64,000 nucleotides of DNA from Sophora flavescens (GCA_030762895.1 CM061070.1:106417054-106481053); one strand, 5' to 3'; shown: positions 23,501-35,752, counted from the stretch's first letter. The notes: generated by a model from the letters alone, not told the origin. Made by a program: numbers and translations.

Positions 23501-24735
23501 TTTGATATCTTTCCTTTACTGTTATTTATAGGTATTTTAAATAAGGATCTTGCTAACTATTGCTTTAAGGATATTGGTTAAGCAATTCATAAAAGAAAAA
23601 TTTGTATTGAAAAACTAAGTGTTATACTTTTCAAAATATAAATTACATCATTTCTCATACAAATTTCCTTTCATGGTTCTTTAAATAATGCCCTAAGGAC
23701 ACTTGTTAGCATTCTCCTTTAAATAATTACAAAAAAATTGTTTTCTTTTCACTTTATTTGTTTTTAAAATTTTATAAAGGAAATGGTGAAAATAATTTTA
23801 TTTTATTTTCATATTTTTTTTCCTCAAAACAAAAACATGAAATAAATTTAAAATAAGATAACATTGTTATAATAAAAAGTGAAATCATCCAAATGTGTGT
23901 GACTCATTTGGTTGCACAACTGAACTTGTGGTGAAGGATCTGAGTTTAAATCGTGCAGAACACATTTATGAGGAGGAGTGAAGAACCTTTACTATGAGCA
24001 ACCGAACGAAAATTAGTCTCGTACCGGATCCAAATGATCTTCTAAACTAGAGATACTCCGTGGACCCATTGGAAAGCCAAAGATCCTAATTACAATGAAT
24101 TCCAAAAAAAAAAGTGAAATCATTTAGAAAAAGCCAAAAACTATTTAAAGTTAGATTTTTTTATAATAATCAACGAAAACATAAAACACAACCGAACCAA
24201 GCACCACCAAGTTAGTTGGGTAGATTTTATTTTATTTTATTTTCCTGAAATTTAATAACACTTAATTAACTTCTACTCACATAAAATCACTTAAGTTATA
24301 TATTCCATAATTTACTTTACAAAACTAAAGTTTCAAGAAAGTGTTTAACATCTGAGCAAAATTGTGTGCTGGCAGGCAACATTCAAGAGGCCTACATCAG
24401 ATACTTTGGAAGTGTCCCTAACAGGAGCATTGAGAACCAAGGTGGACAGTCATGGTGCAGATGTCATGGTAGCATTATATGAAACTGGTTTGGTTACTGA
24501 CTGCCCTAGAGGTGAGAACAAAGGGCGTGTTCTATCCAATGACTATGTTGTTAGAAAACTCGAAAAGCTCTGCACAGTCAAAGACCTCCCTGCCAAGAAG
24601 ACAGTATCAGGAACTGTTCATTTTCCCTTGTGGAATGGATTCAACAGCAGCAGGTGTGGTCTAGCAGTATTTGTTCAAAGCAGCTCTCATCAAATTTTTG
24701 GTTCACAGAGTTTTCAGCTGCCGGATGATACATGA
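20544..24735 (+). CDS. DUF1223 family protein, 2 exons
   Basis: Exon 1 is 20544-20978 and exon 2 is 24376-24735, joined GT-AG in phase 0 to give 264 aa. Family marks are AVLVEMFTSQGCATSPAAD (residues 33-51), FHVDYWDYIGWKDPF (73-87) and FTPQVVVQGQTQCLG (109-123). The fold is thioredoxin-like by family knowledge. Bacterial members usually have a CxxC in SQGCSSCP; here only Cys44 is left (GCATSP), so classical dithiol redox chemistry is unlikely. An upstream in-frame ATG at 20460 would add 28 residues, but plant relatives start with an MAPR-like sequence, so 20544 is preferred. No signal peptide is evident. The biochemical function is unknown. The 3.4 kb intron is packed with SINEs and MITEs. 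Confidence 0.9.
21941..22162 (+). mobile_element. tRNA-derived SINE (21953-22150) with 12-bp TSD
   Basis: A-box TGGCGTGAGTGG (21970-21981) and B-box GGTTCGAGC (22015-22023) are correctly spaced for a polymerase III promoter. The body ends in a short A-run. The flanks repeat ATGTGTTACTTA exactly (21941-21952 and 22151-22162). It is about 198 bp long and lies in the DUF1223 intron. Confidence 0.88.
22171..22341. mobile_element. MITE with long inverted arms
   Basis: The left arm runs GAGTTTAATTGG ... ATCAGTGTAAA ... TTTACACTGTCAACCAAT. The right arm is its near-complete reverse complement (ATTGGTTGACAGTGTAAA ... TTTACACTGATAGT ... TTTAAACTC). It is about 171 bp with arms of about 55 bp, directly next to the SINE. 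The target duplication is unclear. Confidence 0.75.
22515..22605 (+). repeat. SINE-like dispersed repeat, copy 2
   Basis: Matches 7785-7905 across GGAGGAGTTAAGGAGTGAAG and the B-box-like GAGTTCAAATCTC. Ends were not resolved. Confidence 0.35.
22641..22803. mobile_element. ~160-bp MITE family, copy 1
   Basis: The ends are TGTTAACCAGTGCCCT and GGGCACTGGTTAGCA, inverted repeats of about 16 bp. The interior has a TATTGGAAAA...TTTCCAATA-like arrangement shared with the copies at 22860, 23551 and 29475. Confidence 0.8.
22860..23013. mobile_element. ~160-bp MITE family, copy 2
   Basis: Opens TGCTAATAAGTGACTAAATAC and closes CTTAGGACACTCATTAATA. The ends are degraded inverted repeats, and ATTATTTAAAGAACTC lies next to the left end as in the sister copies. 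Confidence 0.6.
23551..23711. mobile_element. ~160-bp MITE family, copy 3
   Basis: Opens TGCTAACTATTGCTTTAAGG and closes CCTAAGGACACTTGTTAGCA. The interior matches copies 1 and 4 (a TTGTATTGAAAAACTAA block). Confidence 0.75.
23879..24123 (+). mobile_element. A-tailed retroposon/SINE (23889-24113) with 10-bp TSD
   Basis: The flanks repeat GTGAAATCAT (23879-23888 and 24114-24123). The insert is about 225 bp and ends in an A-run just before the right duplication. It has a weak A-box (TGGTTGCACAACTG) and a degenerate B-box (GAGTTTAAATC). It differs in sequence from the SINE at 21953. Confidence 0.75.
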
Positions 24736-25410
24736 TATTGATTTATTTGTTCTCATTACTATCATATTCCGGCTTCATTGTTAGGCTATATATTATGTAC
24801 AGGATATGTTCTGCTTTAGGATAATATTGATTTACTTTATTTTTTTCTACTTTTCCTTACCATTGAATGATTTAATTCCATAATTAGGAGATGGAGTAGA
24901 AAGTCAAACTAGTGTGTGGTAAACCGAACAAGCAGACTGCTGAATTTCAATTTTTCATCAAGCTTTTAATAAGCAACCTAACATGCAGGTGGTGGGTAGA
25001 TGGAGAAAGGAAGTGAGAGAATCTATCATTTGATAGAGAAATTACTCACATGAACTTGTTTGCAACACAATTTGAATAATGTTTGAACATAACGAAGATG
25101 ACAAAAAATTGATATTTCTCATGAATAACATATTATTTAAACAACATTATTTCACAAGTAGAGGGTAGTGAGGACATGGATTTATTTCCAAAGTCTACTA
25201 TGTACAAATCGGATTTGCTGCTCCAAAGAACAAGAATTTTGACAACCATACCAATCACGCGACCAATCTTTCCATCAGAGTGGGTTATCTCAAACAAAAG
25301 GGTTGCCAATCAAATTCCCCCAACAGTTAGTTCTCATGGAGCACATCCAAGGTTGATGGCAATAGTATCATAAAAACGACATCTTCCCTTCAGTAAGAAC
25401 AAATTATGCT
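24736..25410. other. Convergent spacer between DUF1223 and VAP4
   Basis: About 675 bp between the stop codons of two converging genes; it must hold both 3' ends. No further gene or recognisable repeat was seen. Confidence 0.7.
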
Positions 25411-28400
25411 TTACACTGAATCTACAGCTTGAACTTTTTGCCGGGCCAGGTACTTCTCCCTTCTTTCTTTCTATAAAACATTAGGAGAAAATTTAGAATG
25501 TAAAGAATAAAAAAGAAAGATAATAAGTAGAAAACATTGACAAGAACAAATCTATGGTCAACATATTACTTACCCATTCATCAATTACAAGTCCTTCAGC
25601 AACAACTCGAGGACCAGCCTCTGCAGGAGGCTTCTTTCGAGCTTCAAGTGCAGCATCAGCTTCAGCCAACTGTCTTTTCAGTTTTTCCATAGCCTAAAAA
25701 CACCAGATTGCCATTATTGGACATGAATCCTATACTAAGGCAATTTTCAAATAAGTTTGACTTACAGGACTCGGCCGTTCTGTGTCTATAAATACAACCC
25801 TCAAGATTCGCTCCACTGCCACTAGATCCTTTTGTTCATCAAACTGCAAGACAGAAGGCCAAAGATCAAATGTTTTTTAGAATTAATTAACCGGTAACCA
25901 TGAAACAATAACTTGCTATGGCCAAAAGCATGAATAAAAGAAACAAGCTATAATCAATACAGCAAACGTTGATACTACCCTGAAAAATGAAAATATCCTA
26001 CAGAATTGTTTATAATAATAAAAAAAACCTTGGGGGCGTTATAGCATACCATTCAAATTGTGTCCTACATAATAAGTAATATTATAGAACTTACAAAACC
26101 CAAATTGTTGGCAAAATAAGCACATGCCAATGACAATACCAGGTGCTGAAAATGACTGGCTAGGTTACATTACATAATTTGTTTGTTCACTTAAAGGCAT
26201 CATTGTGATAAAGTTACAACTTACAATACATAAGTAAACAAATTTAACAAAAAATAAATACAGAGACTTGCTTCAGGCTTGAAACTAGAAAGAAGATGAA
26301 TAACCAAGGTGAAGCAACCAACAAAACTGCCAACTCTTACAATGGACAACGGGCTACTATGCTAAAGGAGTTTCAAGCAAGACTAATCAACTGCTGAATA
26401 AATACAGGAATTATAGCAAACATAATATCTCTGTGTCATCTCTGGATTTCATGTACTATTTCACTGTATCTCCTCTGCTCCTTTCACTTATTCTCTACCT
26501 CCAGTCATCGTTTTTAGATTCCATTTGCCCCAAAGGCCAAAAGGGTAACTAAAACTTTTTATTTCCTAGTTAATTTCAGATCCGCTATTCTCTTTTAAAA
26601 GTATTGTCAGACTCCACCATTGACATTAAACTAGTTTGCGGCCATTTTAATAATGATTGCTGAACCTTAGCTATCAATTCAATGCCCAATATAACCTTTG
26701 AATTAGCGAGTGCAGCTCTGTTGAAAATTTGACATTAAACTAGTATTGTAGCTCGATTGTGCTATGAAATGTAACCTTTGAAAAGAGTGACAATTGACAA
26801 TTTCAATTGTAACACACAAATAAAACCAGCTTTTTCCCCGTCCTTTTGCAACTAGGCAATCAAGGTTTGATCCGATGGTATGGATTTACTGGTTTTGGCA
26901 GCATTTACTCAACTTTCATTTTATAGTATAGATTACACAAATTAGTCAACATAATAATCAAAAAGTACAATACCTCTCTCTCTCTCTCTTCCTGGGGGTA
27001 TTCAATACAATATTAGAAGGTACAAGAGTCATACCAGCTCAGGTACATAATCCACTCCTTCTTTCACTTTGAGACTCATGATTTTGAACTTGACTTTGTT
27101 CCTCGGATCCGACAGCTTTTCATTGTTTTCAGGCTGCTCTACAAATTTAAACACTGAGCACCACATTTGGAGAATAACATTAATCCAATGTAAAAAACCC
27201 TATCAAGAAATTTTGTGCACCAAAATAAAAAATAAAAATATATACTGAAAACAATACCGGTTGCAATCATGCTTTCACCAGGAGCAAGAATACCACCAGG
27301 AGGCCGCATATAACAACTCTTTGGTGCTGTAGTTTGAAACTGATACAACAACCAAAAATAAAGTTATTGGAGAAGCCAGTTAGATAGAGTAAGCATATAC
27401 AAGGAAACATACACAAGGTCATCAAATATGAGCTTATACATTATTCATTACACTCAGGAAGAAATGTAAAATCAAAACACAACTGTTAAGACCTCCTAAT
27501 TGTATTTCCACTTTAGTAGCATTGCATATAACAAACACAAACACCTGTATATGGAATAGCTCCTATATTTTAAATCTCCCTCATGTCTCTTTTTTTTTTT
27601 TTTTTAGGGAAATATTAGTTGTTAGTTGTTATACCCTTAGCTCAAGCCTCAAACTACTTGAGCTACCTAAACCCCAAATCTCCCTCATGTCTTCAACAAA
27701 ATAAAAAAATAAAATAAATAAATCTCCCCCATGTCCTGTTTTGTCGGTGGCCATGCTTCGTAAACCACCACAATTAACATAGCAAAATTGCATGCTGAGG
27801 AACAAAACAGAGACACATGAGTCCACAGAAAACCAATATACCTTGAAAGCAACATGAGACTTGGTTGTGTTTTTTAACCGAACGGCACCCCTAACCATCT
27901 TCCCCGGTTCATCTTCAAAACAAAACAAAACCCAACTTCACCATCATTAACCACTGACAAAGACGGCAAAAAAATAAAAAACTGTGAATTCATAAACCAT
28001 GTGGTCATGAAAAAAAAAATATTATTTTTTAGTGTTTTTAACAAAAGGAGCTTCCCAATGAGAAACCTCGTTTATGTTATCATATAGACACACGTGCCCG
28101 AGTTGATTAAAAAAAATCAAATATTTTTTCTTGCAGAAAAATTATAGATTAACTCCAAATTGAAGGCTATATTTTTATAGAATTGGTTTTGAAAAAAAAA
28201 AATAAAGATTAAAAAAATCGATTTATGTTTGGTAATAATATTTTAAAATTAGGTTTAAAAGAATTGATTTTATTTGGATGATAGAGTGAAATCATTTTTT
28301 TTGAGATATAAATATGTAGAATTTTATGGATCTTATATTTAGAATCAATTATTTTCAACGAAAAAACCAGAACTTTTTAACGAAACTCAGTTTTACATAA

Positions 28401-29159
28401 CAAAAATCAATTATTTTCAAAGTAACCAAACACCCGAGTTACTGTAGCAACCGGGGTTTTAATGTCTAGGGTTGGAAACGCTAAACAAACAGGCACTGGC
28501 ATGTTGAACTACCATCTTTTCTCATTTTATTTCATGTTTTCAAACAGGAAACAGTATGATAATAAAAAGTTGTTTCAGTATTTTCTATACACGTTTTTGA
28601 AATTGAAAATAATAAATAGAATAAAAAATAAGGTTAATTATTTCGTAATTATGTCTAAATACAGGACATAAAATTAGAAACAAATCAAACAGAAATTTAG
28701 TCTCTCACATGCGGAAACAAAAAAACGTCCATGAAATTTTTATAACTCAGACTGGTAATAAGTTGAAATTAATTTTCTTTTCCAAGAAATAAATAAAAAA
28801 TACATTGTATTGATTGTAAAAGGAAGTGAAATTCAATGGAAAGTACTTCATTTGACTGAAATCTCAACAAATTGAAAAAAAGAAAGAAATCAAAAGAGAA
28901 CAAAGTCAAACAGAGAAAGAAAATGCAATTGAAATCAGAAAAACCACTGACATGGAAAGTATAGCTTCCTGGAAGGATCGAGACGGAGCCTTCGACGTGG
29001 AGGGAGCAACGACCTCGCAACAGACGACACCGTTTTGGAAGCGTTCCCTTGCGAGTTCTGTGTGGTTGAAGACGAAGAAGCGTTCCCCGAATTCCAGAAA
29101 GGGCAGAGGCTGAAGAGCTTCGGTTCGGAGTGTTGTTGGCCGTCGCCGGCTATGGCCAT
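25411..29159 (-). CDS. Vesicle-associated protein 4-type (VAP/MSP domain), 7 exons
   Basis: Exons in order on -: 29159-28952, 27912-27842, 27339-27258, 27153-27035, 25843-25766, 25693-25574 and 25470-25411. All are GT-AG with consistent phases, giving 245 aa. The N-terminus is Ser-rich (to about residue 50), then TVSSVARSLLPPRRRLRLDP leads into the MSP domain (about 63-185): KLYFPYEPGK, the NTTKSHVAFKFQTTAPKSCY segment and the YMRPPGGILAPGES segment. These are the residues VAPs use to bind FFAT-type partners. The tail has a short coiled-coil-like stretch (EKLKRQLAEADAALEARKKP) and ends VIDEWKERREKYLARQ. No C-terminal membrane anchor is visible, as in VAP4 proteins and unlike VAP27. By family it tethers or scaffolds at ER-associated membranes. 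It closely resembles Arabidopsis VAP4-1/4-2. Confidence 0.93.
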
Positions 29160-29474
29160 TGTCTCGCCGGGAAATTGATCAGAATTTGGATTCAATGGAC
29201 GAGTTACAACGAACGAAACGCAGCGTTTTGGAGAAAGTTGAGTTGGGAAATGGATTGAGGTTCCAGTTGGAGGGAGATAGAGATAGAGACAGAGGAAAGG
29301 AGGAGCGATAATTTGTATTGTGTATTCGACTGTCAACTACTTTATGCCGACGTCCCCTTCATTCGCAACGTGTCCTTCAGTTGGCGTTTTATTTAATGCA
29401 CACACCTTCTTTCTCATTTATTTATTTATAATTTATAAAAAATGAAAAAAAAAAAGTTAAAGTAATAAAAGTGT

Positions 29475-29633
29475 TGCTAATGAGTGTGCTAAGATCTTGA
29501 TTAAAGAACCCACAAAAGTAAAAATTGTATTGGAAAACTAAATTAAACTTTTCGAAATATTAAATATATTATCTCTCATACAAATTTTCTTTTTTTGATT
29601 TCTTAAATAATATCCTAAAGATACTTATTAGCA
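29475..29633. mobile_element. ~160-bp MITE family, copy 4
   Basis: Opens TGCTAATGAGTGTGCTAAG and closes TATCCTAAAGATACTTATTAGCA. The interior block TTGTATTGGAAAACTAA is shared with copy 3. It lies about 315 bp upstream of the VAP4 ATG, so it is in promoter range. Confidence 0.7.
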
Positions 29634-30235
29634 TTCTCCAAATAATAATTATGTGGCATGAATCTTTCATTTAGTTATTATACGTAAAAATTGGAGTATA
29701 AAAAAAATCATCCTACGTGTAATGGTTATCCATTTGGTCTCTTTCGTTATTAATTTGGTCCATGTACGTGACTTAAATTCTTCATCAGTTGTTATATGTA
29801 GGAGTTATATGTAGAAACGATATGATAATAATGAGAAGGATAAATTGATAATGATTACACGTGTGAGGATTATTTCAATAATTTTTTATAAAGAATGATT
29901 AATTAAAGAATTTGTGTCATCTATAAATATCAAATTATTATTTTAACCAATAAACAATAAAAAAATACTTTTACTTTGTATTAGAAGTCATTTAATTATT
30001 TTTATTAGTCATGGACTCCTTAAAGTCACTCCGATCAGAAAATCTAAGGATTATAAATTTAATAAGTCATTTTTATTTTATTTTTTTCAAACACAAAAAT
30101 TAATGTATTACTGTGATCTCTTACATTCAATGGAGAATCCATTTCCATGTATCAACTCTTAATTATACGGCTATTGACACTTTAATTGATATATCTTTCT
30201 ATATATATTTCATATAATATGTTTATTCTTTCTTT

Positions 30236-30410
30236 TTTTTTGAACCAATTCTAATTAGTTCTTTTGGGTCGAGTGAGTCCATCAAAATATCCCACGATTT
30301 AGATCACTTGGGCAGAAGTGACTTCAAGAATTCGAACCCAAGTTTCTAGATCCTCTTCTTTATAAGGGCAAATTATTTTCACTTGATGAATATCGCATTG
30401 GTTATATGCT
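30236..30410 (-). mobile_element. Possible SINE
   Basis: On - there is a B-box-like GGGTTCGAATTC, and the segment ends TTGGTTCAAAAAAA. The A-box is weak and no duplication was found. Confidence 0.3.
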
Positions 30411-31185
30411 ATGTTTATTCTAGTTAACATATTTTGATATCGATCTCCTCGTATGTTAAGATATGATTTCTATATTTACTTATTAAGTGTCCAACTCAAT
30501 TGTACCAAAAACAATATTTATTTTTAATTATTTTAGTATAGTTTGTTCCACTTTATTCATTTTTGGATGTTTTTTCGATTTACGTGTATACAAAGATGAT
30601 AAAAAACAAATGGGAGATAGGAATAAATAAATATAATATTACATACGATGTCTAAAATTTGATTTTAAATAACACGACTCATATTTGAACATCTATTTTA
30701 GACAACATGTATGAGACATCGTCCCTCATGTAATGCTTTTTGAGTGCATCATGTTATCGAGTCCGATATATATATATCTACTGTATCTGATATCAAAACT
30801 TTCAAATATGAGTGCTCCGATTAAATTGCAAAACTTATCATTTATTTGATACTGTGTGAGCATGCTTACGTAGTTTGGGCACAATTGATCAAATCCAAAT
30901 TCGAAGTTTTTTTTTTAATATGGGGTTATATGATTGGATGTCACCGAACATAGACAATAGTTTGGTGATTATGATGAATATGAGTGGATTTTTTGTTTTT
31001 TAAACAACCTAGTTGATATGAAAGGATCTTGAGGATAATGCAAGAAGGTTTGCAAAAGGGTTCTATTGCATGTTAGAGCTTGTTTGATCTTTTTTTTTAA
31101 TAAGCAAAATATGAACTGCAATGTTTTAAAAACCGATTGAATCGGAGTACCGAAAAGAAGAATGATTCAAGGTCCAACCAATTCA

Positions 31186-31246
<61 letters not shown>

Positions 31247-31248
<2 letters not shown>

Positions 31249-34200
31249 AGTACTGTTACCCGTGGGATGCACGGGGTTTACATAATTTGTTAATAAGTAT
31301 TGTTAATAATTTAAATTTGTAAATTGTAAATGTTTGCATAATAAATGAAATAACCAATTGATGTATGAGTTTAGTTTTTACGTAGGAAATACATAAATAA
31401 ATTTAGTTGATAGAACTTTAACATCATCGATTTTTTTTATAGGACTTTAATATCTTAGATTTTGTGGTGTCTACATTAAATCGAATATGTTACATATTAC
31501 ATTTAAGCACATGGAATAAATATCGGTTGATTAACTTCATGTTGTATACAAAAAGCAGCCTGTATACGACGATGGTCATTTCGTTGCAATTAAATATAGT
31601 GGTTTAATTTTTTTATTAATAAAAAAACAATAGATGTTTTAAGGTGGTTCGTGAAAATTTATAGTAGTAAATTTAATATAATCAATTATAAAATGATTTA
31701 GTAATTCAGATTTTTGTGAATATAAAATCATTTAGTTGAATATAAACACTTCCTGGTTACTAATTTAATTGTTATAAAATTAGGAGTTACTAACATTTGT
31801 TTAAGATTAAAAAACAAATGATTTTGTTACAAAACAATTTAGTGATTATTTTTAGAGATTTTAATAAAAAAAAACAGTAGTAGATTTGTATTTTTTACAA
31901 TCATAAAAACATTTTTTTAAAAAAGTAGTTAGTTATAAAAGTTGATTCTTTTCAAAATTTAACAAAAGTTGTTTTTCATTTTAACCAGAAAATTATTTTT
32001 TTCTGCTTTTATTTTTTTCAGAAGCAAAAACAAACACACTAAAAATTTATTAAAAAATGATTTTATTGTTTAAAAAAAGGATTGTTTTTATAAAAATAAG
32101 CAATAACACTAAAATGATATTATGTATTAATTATTTAGTTGAATATAAAATTTCAATAGTTCCTAATTGGATACGAAATCATTTGTTAGGTATATTTCTT
32201 CAAACTACACACCCATGCGTTAAAGTAAATTCAACTTAAAATCAATTGTATAAAAATGTGAGAACGCACCATTTTTAATAGCCTTATTCTGAAATTTAAA
32301 TTTATTCTTATTTTTAAAATTAATATTGTTTTATTTTAGTTAAAAAAAAAAGAGTCACACTTGGATTTTATTAAAAATTAATATTCTAATTGAAATAATT
32401 TACTAATTCAAATAGGAATGAACAATTTAGTGAGGTGTATGAAAAAAAGCTACGCTTGTTTTTTAATAAATATTATTTATATTTTATATCAAGAAATTAA
32501 AAATATTCAATTAATTTAATGATAATAACTTTTTGTGTGATTTATCTTTGATCTATAATATTTTTATAAATTTCGTTACATGTATGTAGTATAAAAATTT
32601 AGTTGATAATGCAGGTGATTGACTTCCAATTTTTTTAGATATAAATTTACCCTTTTTATAAACCACTGAACCCAATATGGCAATATCATAATGGAATCAG
32701 CTAAAGCTGAAATTGTATTTAAAACCTTTTTTTTTATTCTCTTTGATTGTGTGATTGAAAATAGGTGCTATTGCTATGTATTCAAATAATTTCCCTTTAA
32801 TTCTCCTTTATCCTTTAATTCAAATCATTTTCATTAATATATATTGAAAATTGAAAATATATTTTAATCATTGCTAATGAATATAGTTCTATCAACCACA
32901 TAAAACTTCGTTTTAGTTTGGTGATAAATTAAAAAAGCACAATTCCAAATAGATGGAAGCCTATAAAATGAACCCAATATGTATGTTTGCAGTAATATTG
33001 GCAATTGATTGCATCGTTGATTGCGTATAATAATAAATAATCCTCGAGATACTGTACGACACTTAAGGGTTAACATCTCCCAACCAGGTTTTCTCCATAC
33101 GCAAGAGTTAGGGATCGAACCCCCGACCACTTGCTTAAGGGGCTCAAGCTCGTTACCACTTGGACCAACCATATGTTGGTTGCCTAATTGGTATTTTAAT
33201 AATAAATTAACATTTTTTTTCTTTTATGAAGGTTGCTGGCTTGAATCTAAATATCAATTAAGGCAATAAATAATATCAATCATAAACACTAATGAATACC
33301 ATCTTTAAGGATAACGGTGGTACTTATTTTATATTATAATAAAAAATAATAAATGATCGGTTTTCTTTTTATGAAGGTTGATGGCATGGAAGTAAATGCA
33401 AATTAAGATAATAAAAAATATCAATCAAAAGCACTAATCAATAATTAATAGCCTTCCGCCTTCTTACTTCTATGGTTATACAATATCCTTGTCTTCATCT
33501 ATTGTGTTTTCCTTACAATACAGATGTTTAATTTGGTCAGATTCACTTGCTAACAATCACCTAAGATATAAGAAATGGTTAAAAAAAAAAGTTGAATTCA
33601 CAAATAAAAAAGTTCCAGCCCATAATATGCACTTAAATTATAAGATGCTCAACCTAACCTTCAATTTAAAGTTACGGTTACGTTGCTCAATAAATCATAA
33701 AGATGGTTGATCCTTGGTATTTCAAATAGCAAACTCCAACCATAGAATAATGTAGGCAAAAAACCCCATAAAATAATAAAACAAAGTTCTTGAGTTTTCC
33801 TGAGATTATCAGGAAATTATGAACATGGTAAAATAAGTTAAACCCAAAATCATTGTTAGAATTCCAAATGACAACATACAATTTGTCACATATAGCATCT
33901 CAATATGCAATTTTCAATTTGCAATATCAATATTTCATGCTACACACAAAGCATAAATTAATTTCAAACATTCTATCAAACATATGGTCTACAGAAGTAG
34001 AAACTACATCCGAAAAATTTAAGTTAATATGAAAAGTGTTTCTAATGATTATTAGATACCATGATTTTAAAACAAAAAATTTGAAACAATGGATTACAGA
34101 GATTATATATAGTTGTACCTCTAATTCATGCCATATAATCCGTTTAGCAAGATCTGAAGACAAAATTATCTAGTGACCATAATCCTTGCTCACAAGTCAC

Positions 34201-34661
34201 AACCCCGGGAGAAAACAAATAACAATTTAAAGTGACAAATAGTTTAGTTTCAAAAGGAAATACAAATAATTATTTTAGCAAGATCTGAAGCCAGTTTTTC
34301 CTAGATGGGAGCTCCATTACCCTCATCAAAATATACTCAAGAATCTAAAGCTATACATGAAACGAATGAATGATTTATAATTTATAATTGGAAGCTGCAC
34401 ATTCCTCTCATTAAATGAATAATTTATAATTATTATTATTAAATAGCAATTCTGTCGTTTATTTTTATATTTTTTTTTTTTGAAGAGAAATTTCAATTTT
34501 TTTTAAATGAGTGATTATGATAATTATTATTAAATTTACCAATTTATCCGTAAAACAATTTACCAAATTTACCCCAGCTACCACCTTTCTTCTAAAGCCT
34601 TCCAAGTGATTTTACAAAACTACCCTAGCCACCACCTTCTTTTTATATATAAAGATATATA
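31247..34661 (-). mobile_element. Candidate Helitron (3.4 kb, non-coding)
   Basis: On - it opens TCTATATATC (34661), close to the Helitron 5' consensus. It ends with a GC-rich hairpin (CCCGTG...CACGGG, 31260-31275) followed by TAACAGTACTAG and then T, matching the hairpin-CTAG-T rule. The 5' flank is G rather than A, which weakens the call. No Rep/helicase gene is present. It carries a SINE (33025-33172) and is otherwise AT-rich with no gene. Confidence 0.45.
33025..33172 (-). mobile_element. tRNA-derived SINE
   Basis: On - it reads TGGTTGGTCCAAGTGGTAAC (A-box) then GGGGGTTCGATCCC (B-box), and its tail ends TTATTATTATACG. The flanks show an imperfect repeat (GCAACCAAC / GCAATCAAC). The head is shared with the copy at 11835. 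Confidence 0.65.
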
Positions 34662-35364
34662 GACACAAACATTAATAAATAGATCAAATAACAAGTATAA
34701 TTTCAATTTAAGTTCTAATTTTTATATTAAGTCCAAATTATTTAATACTTAAACAAGCAAAAATTGGAGTACGTCATTCAATTTATGATGCTTTAGCCTT
34801 TTTTTTATTTAAAAAAAGCATTTTTTATTTTTGAATTTTTTTAATGAATTGACCGGTTTTCCGGTTTTGGCCCGATTCAATCCGTTTTTTGTTATTTTTA
34901 GCGATTGAACCTCTTTTCCGATTCTGTGGTTCGACCAGGACAGGAGAGGGGTCCGGTCGACGGTCCAACTGGTTGAACCAGACCGATTTTTAAAACATTG
35001 ATGTATTGAATGAAAGTACTAGGGTTACTCTAACCTAAATACAAAACAACCAGAGATTACACAATAAACATCCTTGAAATACCAAAGAACGTGGTTAATA
35101 TTAATTCCATCTTGACTTTAAATTAACCTGAACTCACAAGATGTTTAGACTTTAGATACTATCATAGCTATGTATTGCTTGTTCATAAATAATATTTGAG
35201 CTTTGTTGCAGGACGAGTGAGTGGTAATGTTCAAGTTCCTTTTTCATGCTATTTTGTCCAAGACCCTTATAAATCTCCCTTGGCAATACTTGGTAGATGT
35301 TGCTTGCTCTAGTAACACCGGTTAGTATGGTTGATTTCGGGTAACTTTGGCAATGTTTAATTTA

Positions 35365-35752
35365 GGTGATGTTTGTCAAAAATAGCTGATAAGTTAATTT
35401 TTAGCTGATAGCTGATAGTTAAAAGACTGGCATATTGAATTTGAAGTGTGTGGCAAAATTAGCGGTTGACAAGCTTATAAATATAAAATGGCATAAAATG
35501 ACATATTTATGATAGATATGGTAAAATAGGAAATTTATTAAATGAATGGGTGTAAAAGCGAGAGAAAAGATAATAAGTTATAAGCTATAAGCTATAAGCT
35601 ACTAACCATATGCTAAATAAATTAGCTTATGAAGAAACGCTTTAAGCTAATGAGATAAGCTTGTTTACTAAACAAATCTACTTCAGTCAAACAAGTTTAT
35701 AAGCTAGTCAAATAAGCTATAAGCTAGTTAATTGGACTTGCCAAACAGAGCC
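35365..35752. mobile_element. hAT-like MITE rich in AAGCTTATAAGC words
   Basis: The ends are GGTGATGTTTGTCAA and TTGCCAAACAGAGCC, imperfect inverted repeats of a type common in plant hAT MITEs (TTTGGCAA ends). The interior repeats GCTATAAGCT. The flanking TTAATTTA / TTAATATT is a possible 8-bp duplication. Confidence 0.55.

Larger units (their letters stand above)
29160..31118. other. VAP4 upstream region and gene-free AT-rich spacer
   Basis: Carries the VAP4 5' leader and promoter (to about 29450, with TTATAAATTATAAATAAA on - near 29420-29440), the MITE copy at 29475-29633 and a possible SINE on - (30236-30410). Nothing else is recognisable. Confidence 0.5.
31111..35008. mobile_element. hAT-like element (31119-35000) interrupted by a Helitron-like insert
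   Basis: The ends are CAATGTTTTAAAAACCGATT (31119) and ACCGATTTTTAAAACATTG (35000), a clear inverted pair, followed inward on both sides by sequence rich in GGTT/AACC words. The flanking 8-mers ATGAACTG and ATGTATTG agree at 6 of 8 positions, consistent with an aged hAT duplication. The outer element alone is only about 460 bp; the rest is a later insertion. Confidence 0.6.

Noticed and set aside
33090..33172. Possible tRNA gene on -
   Set aside because: The A and B boxes are good, but the acceptor stem is absent and the body continues as a SINE.
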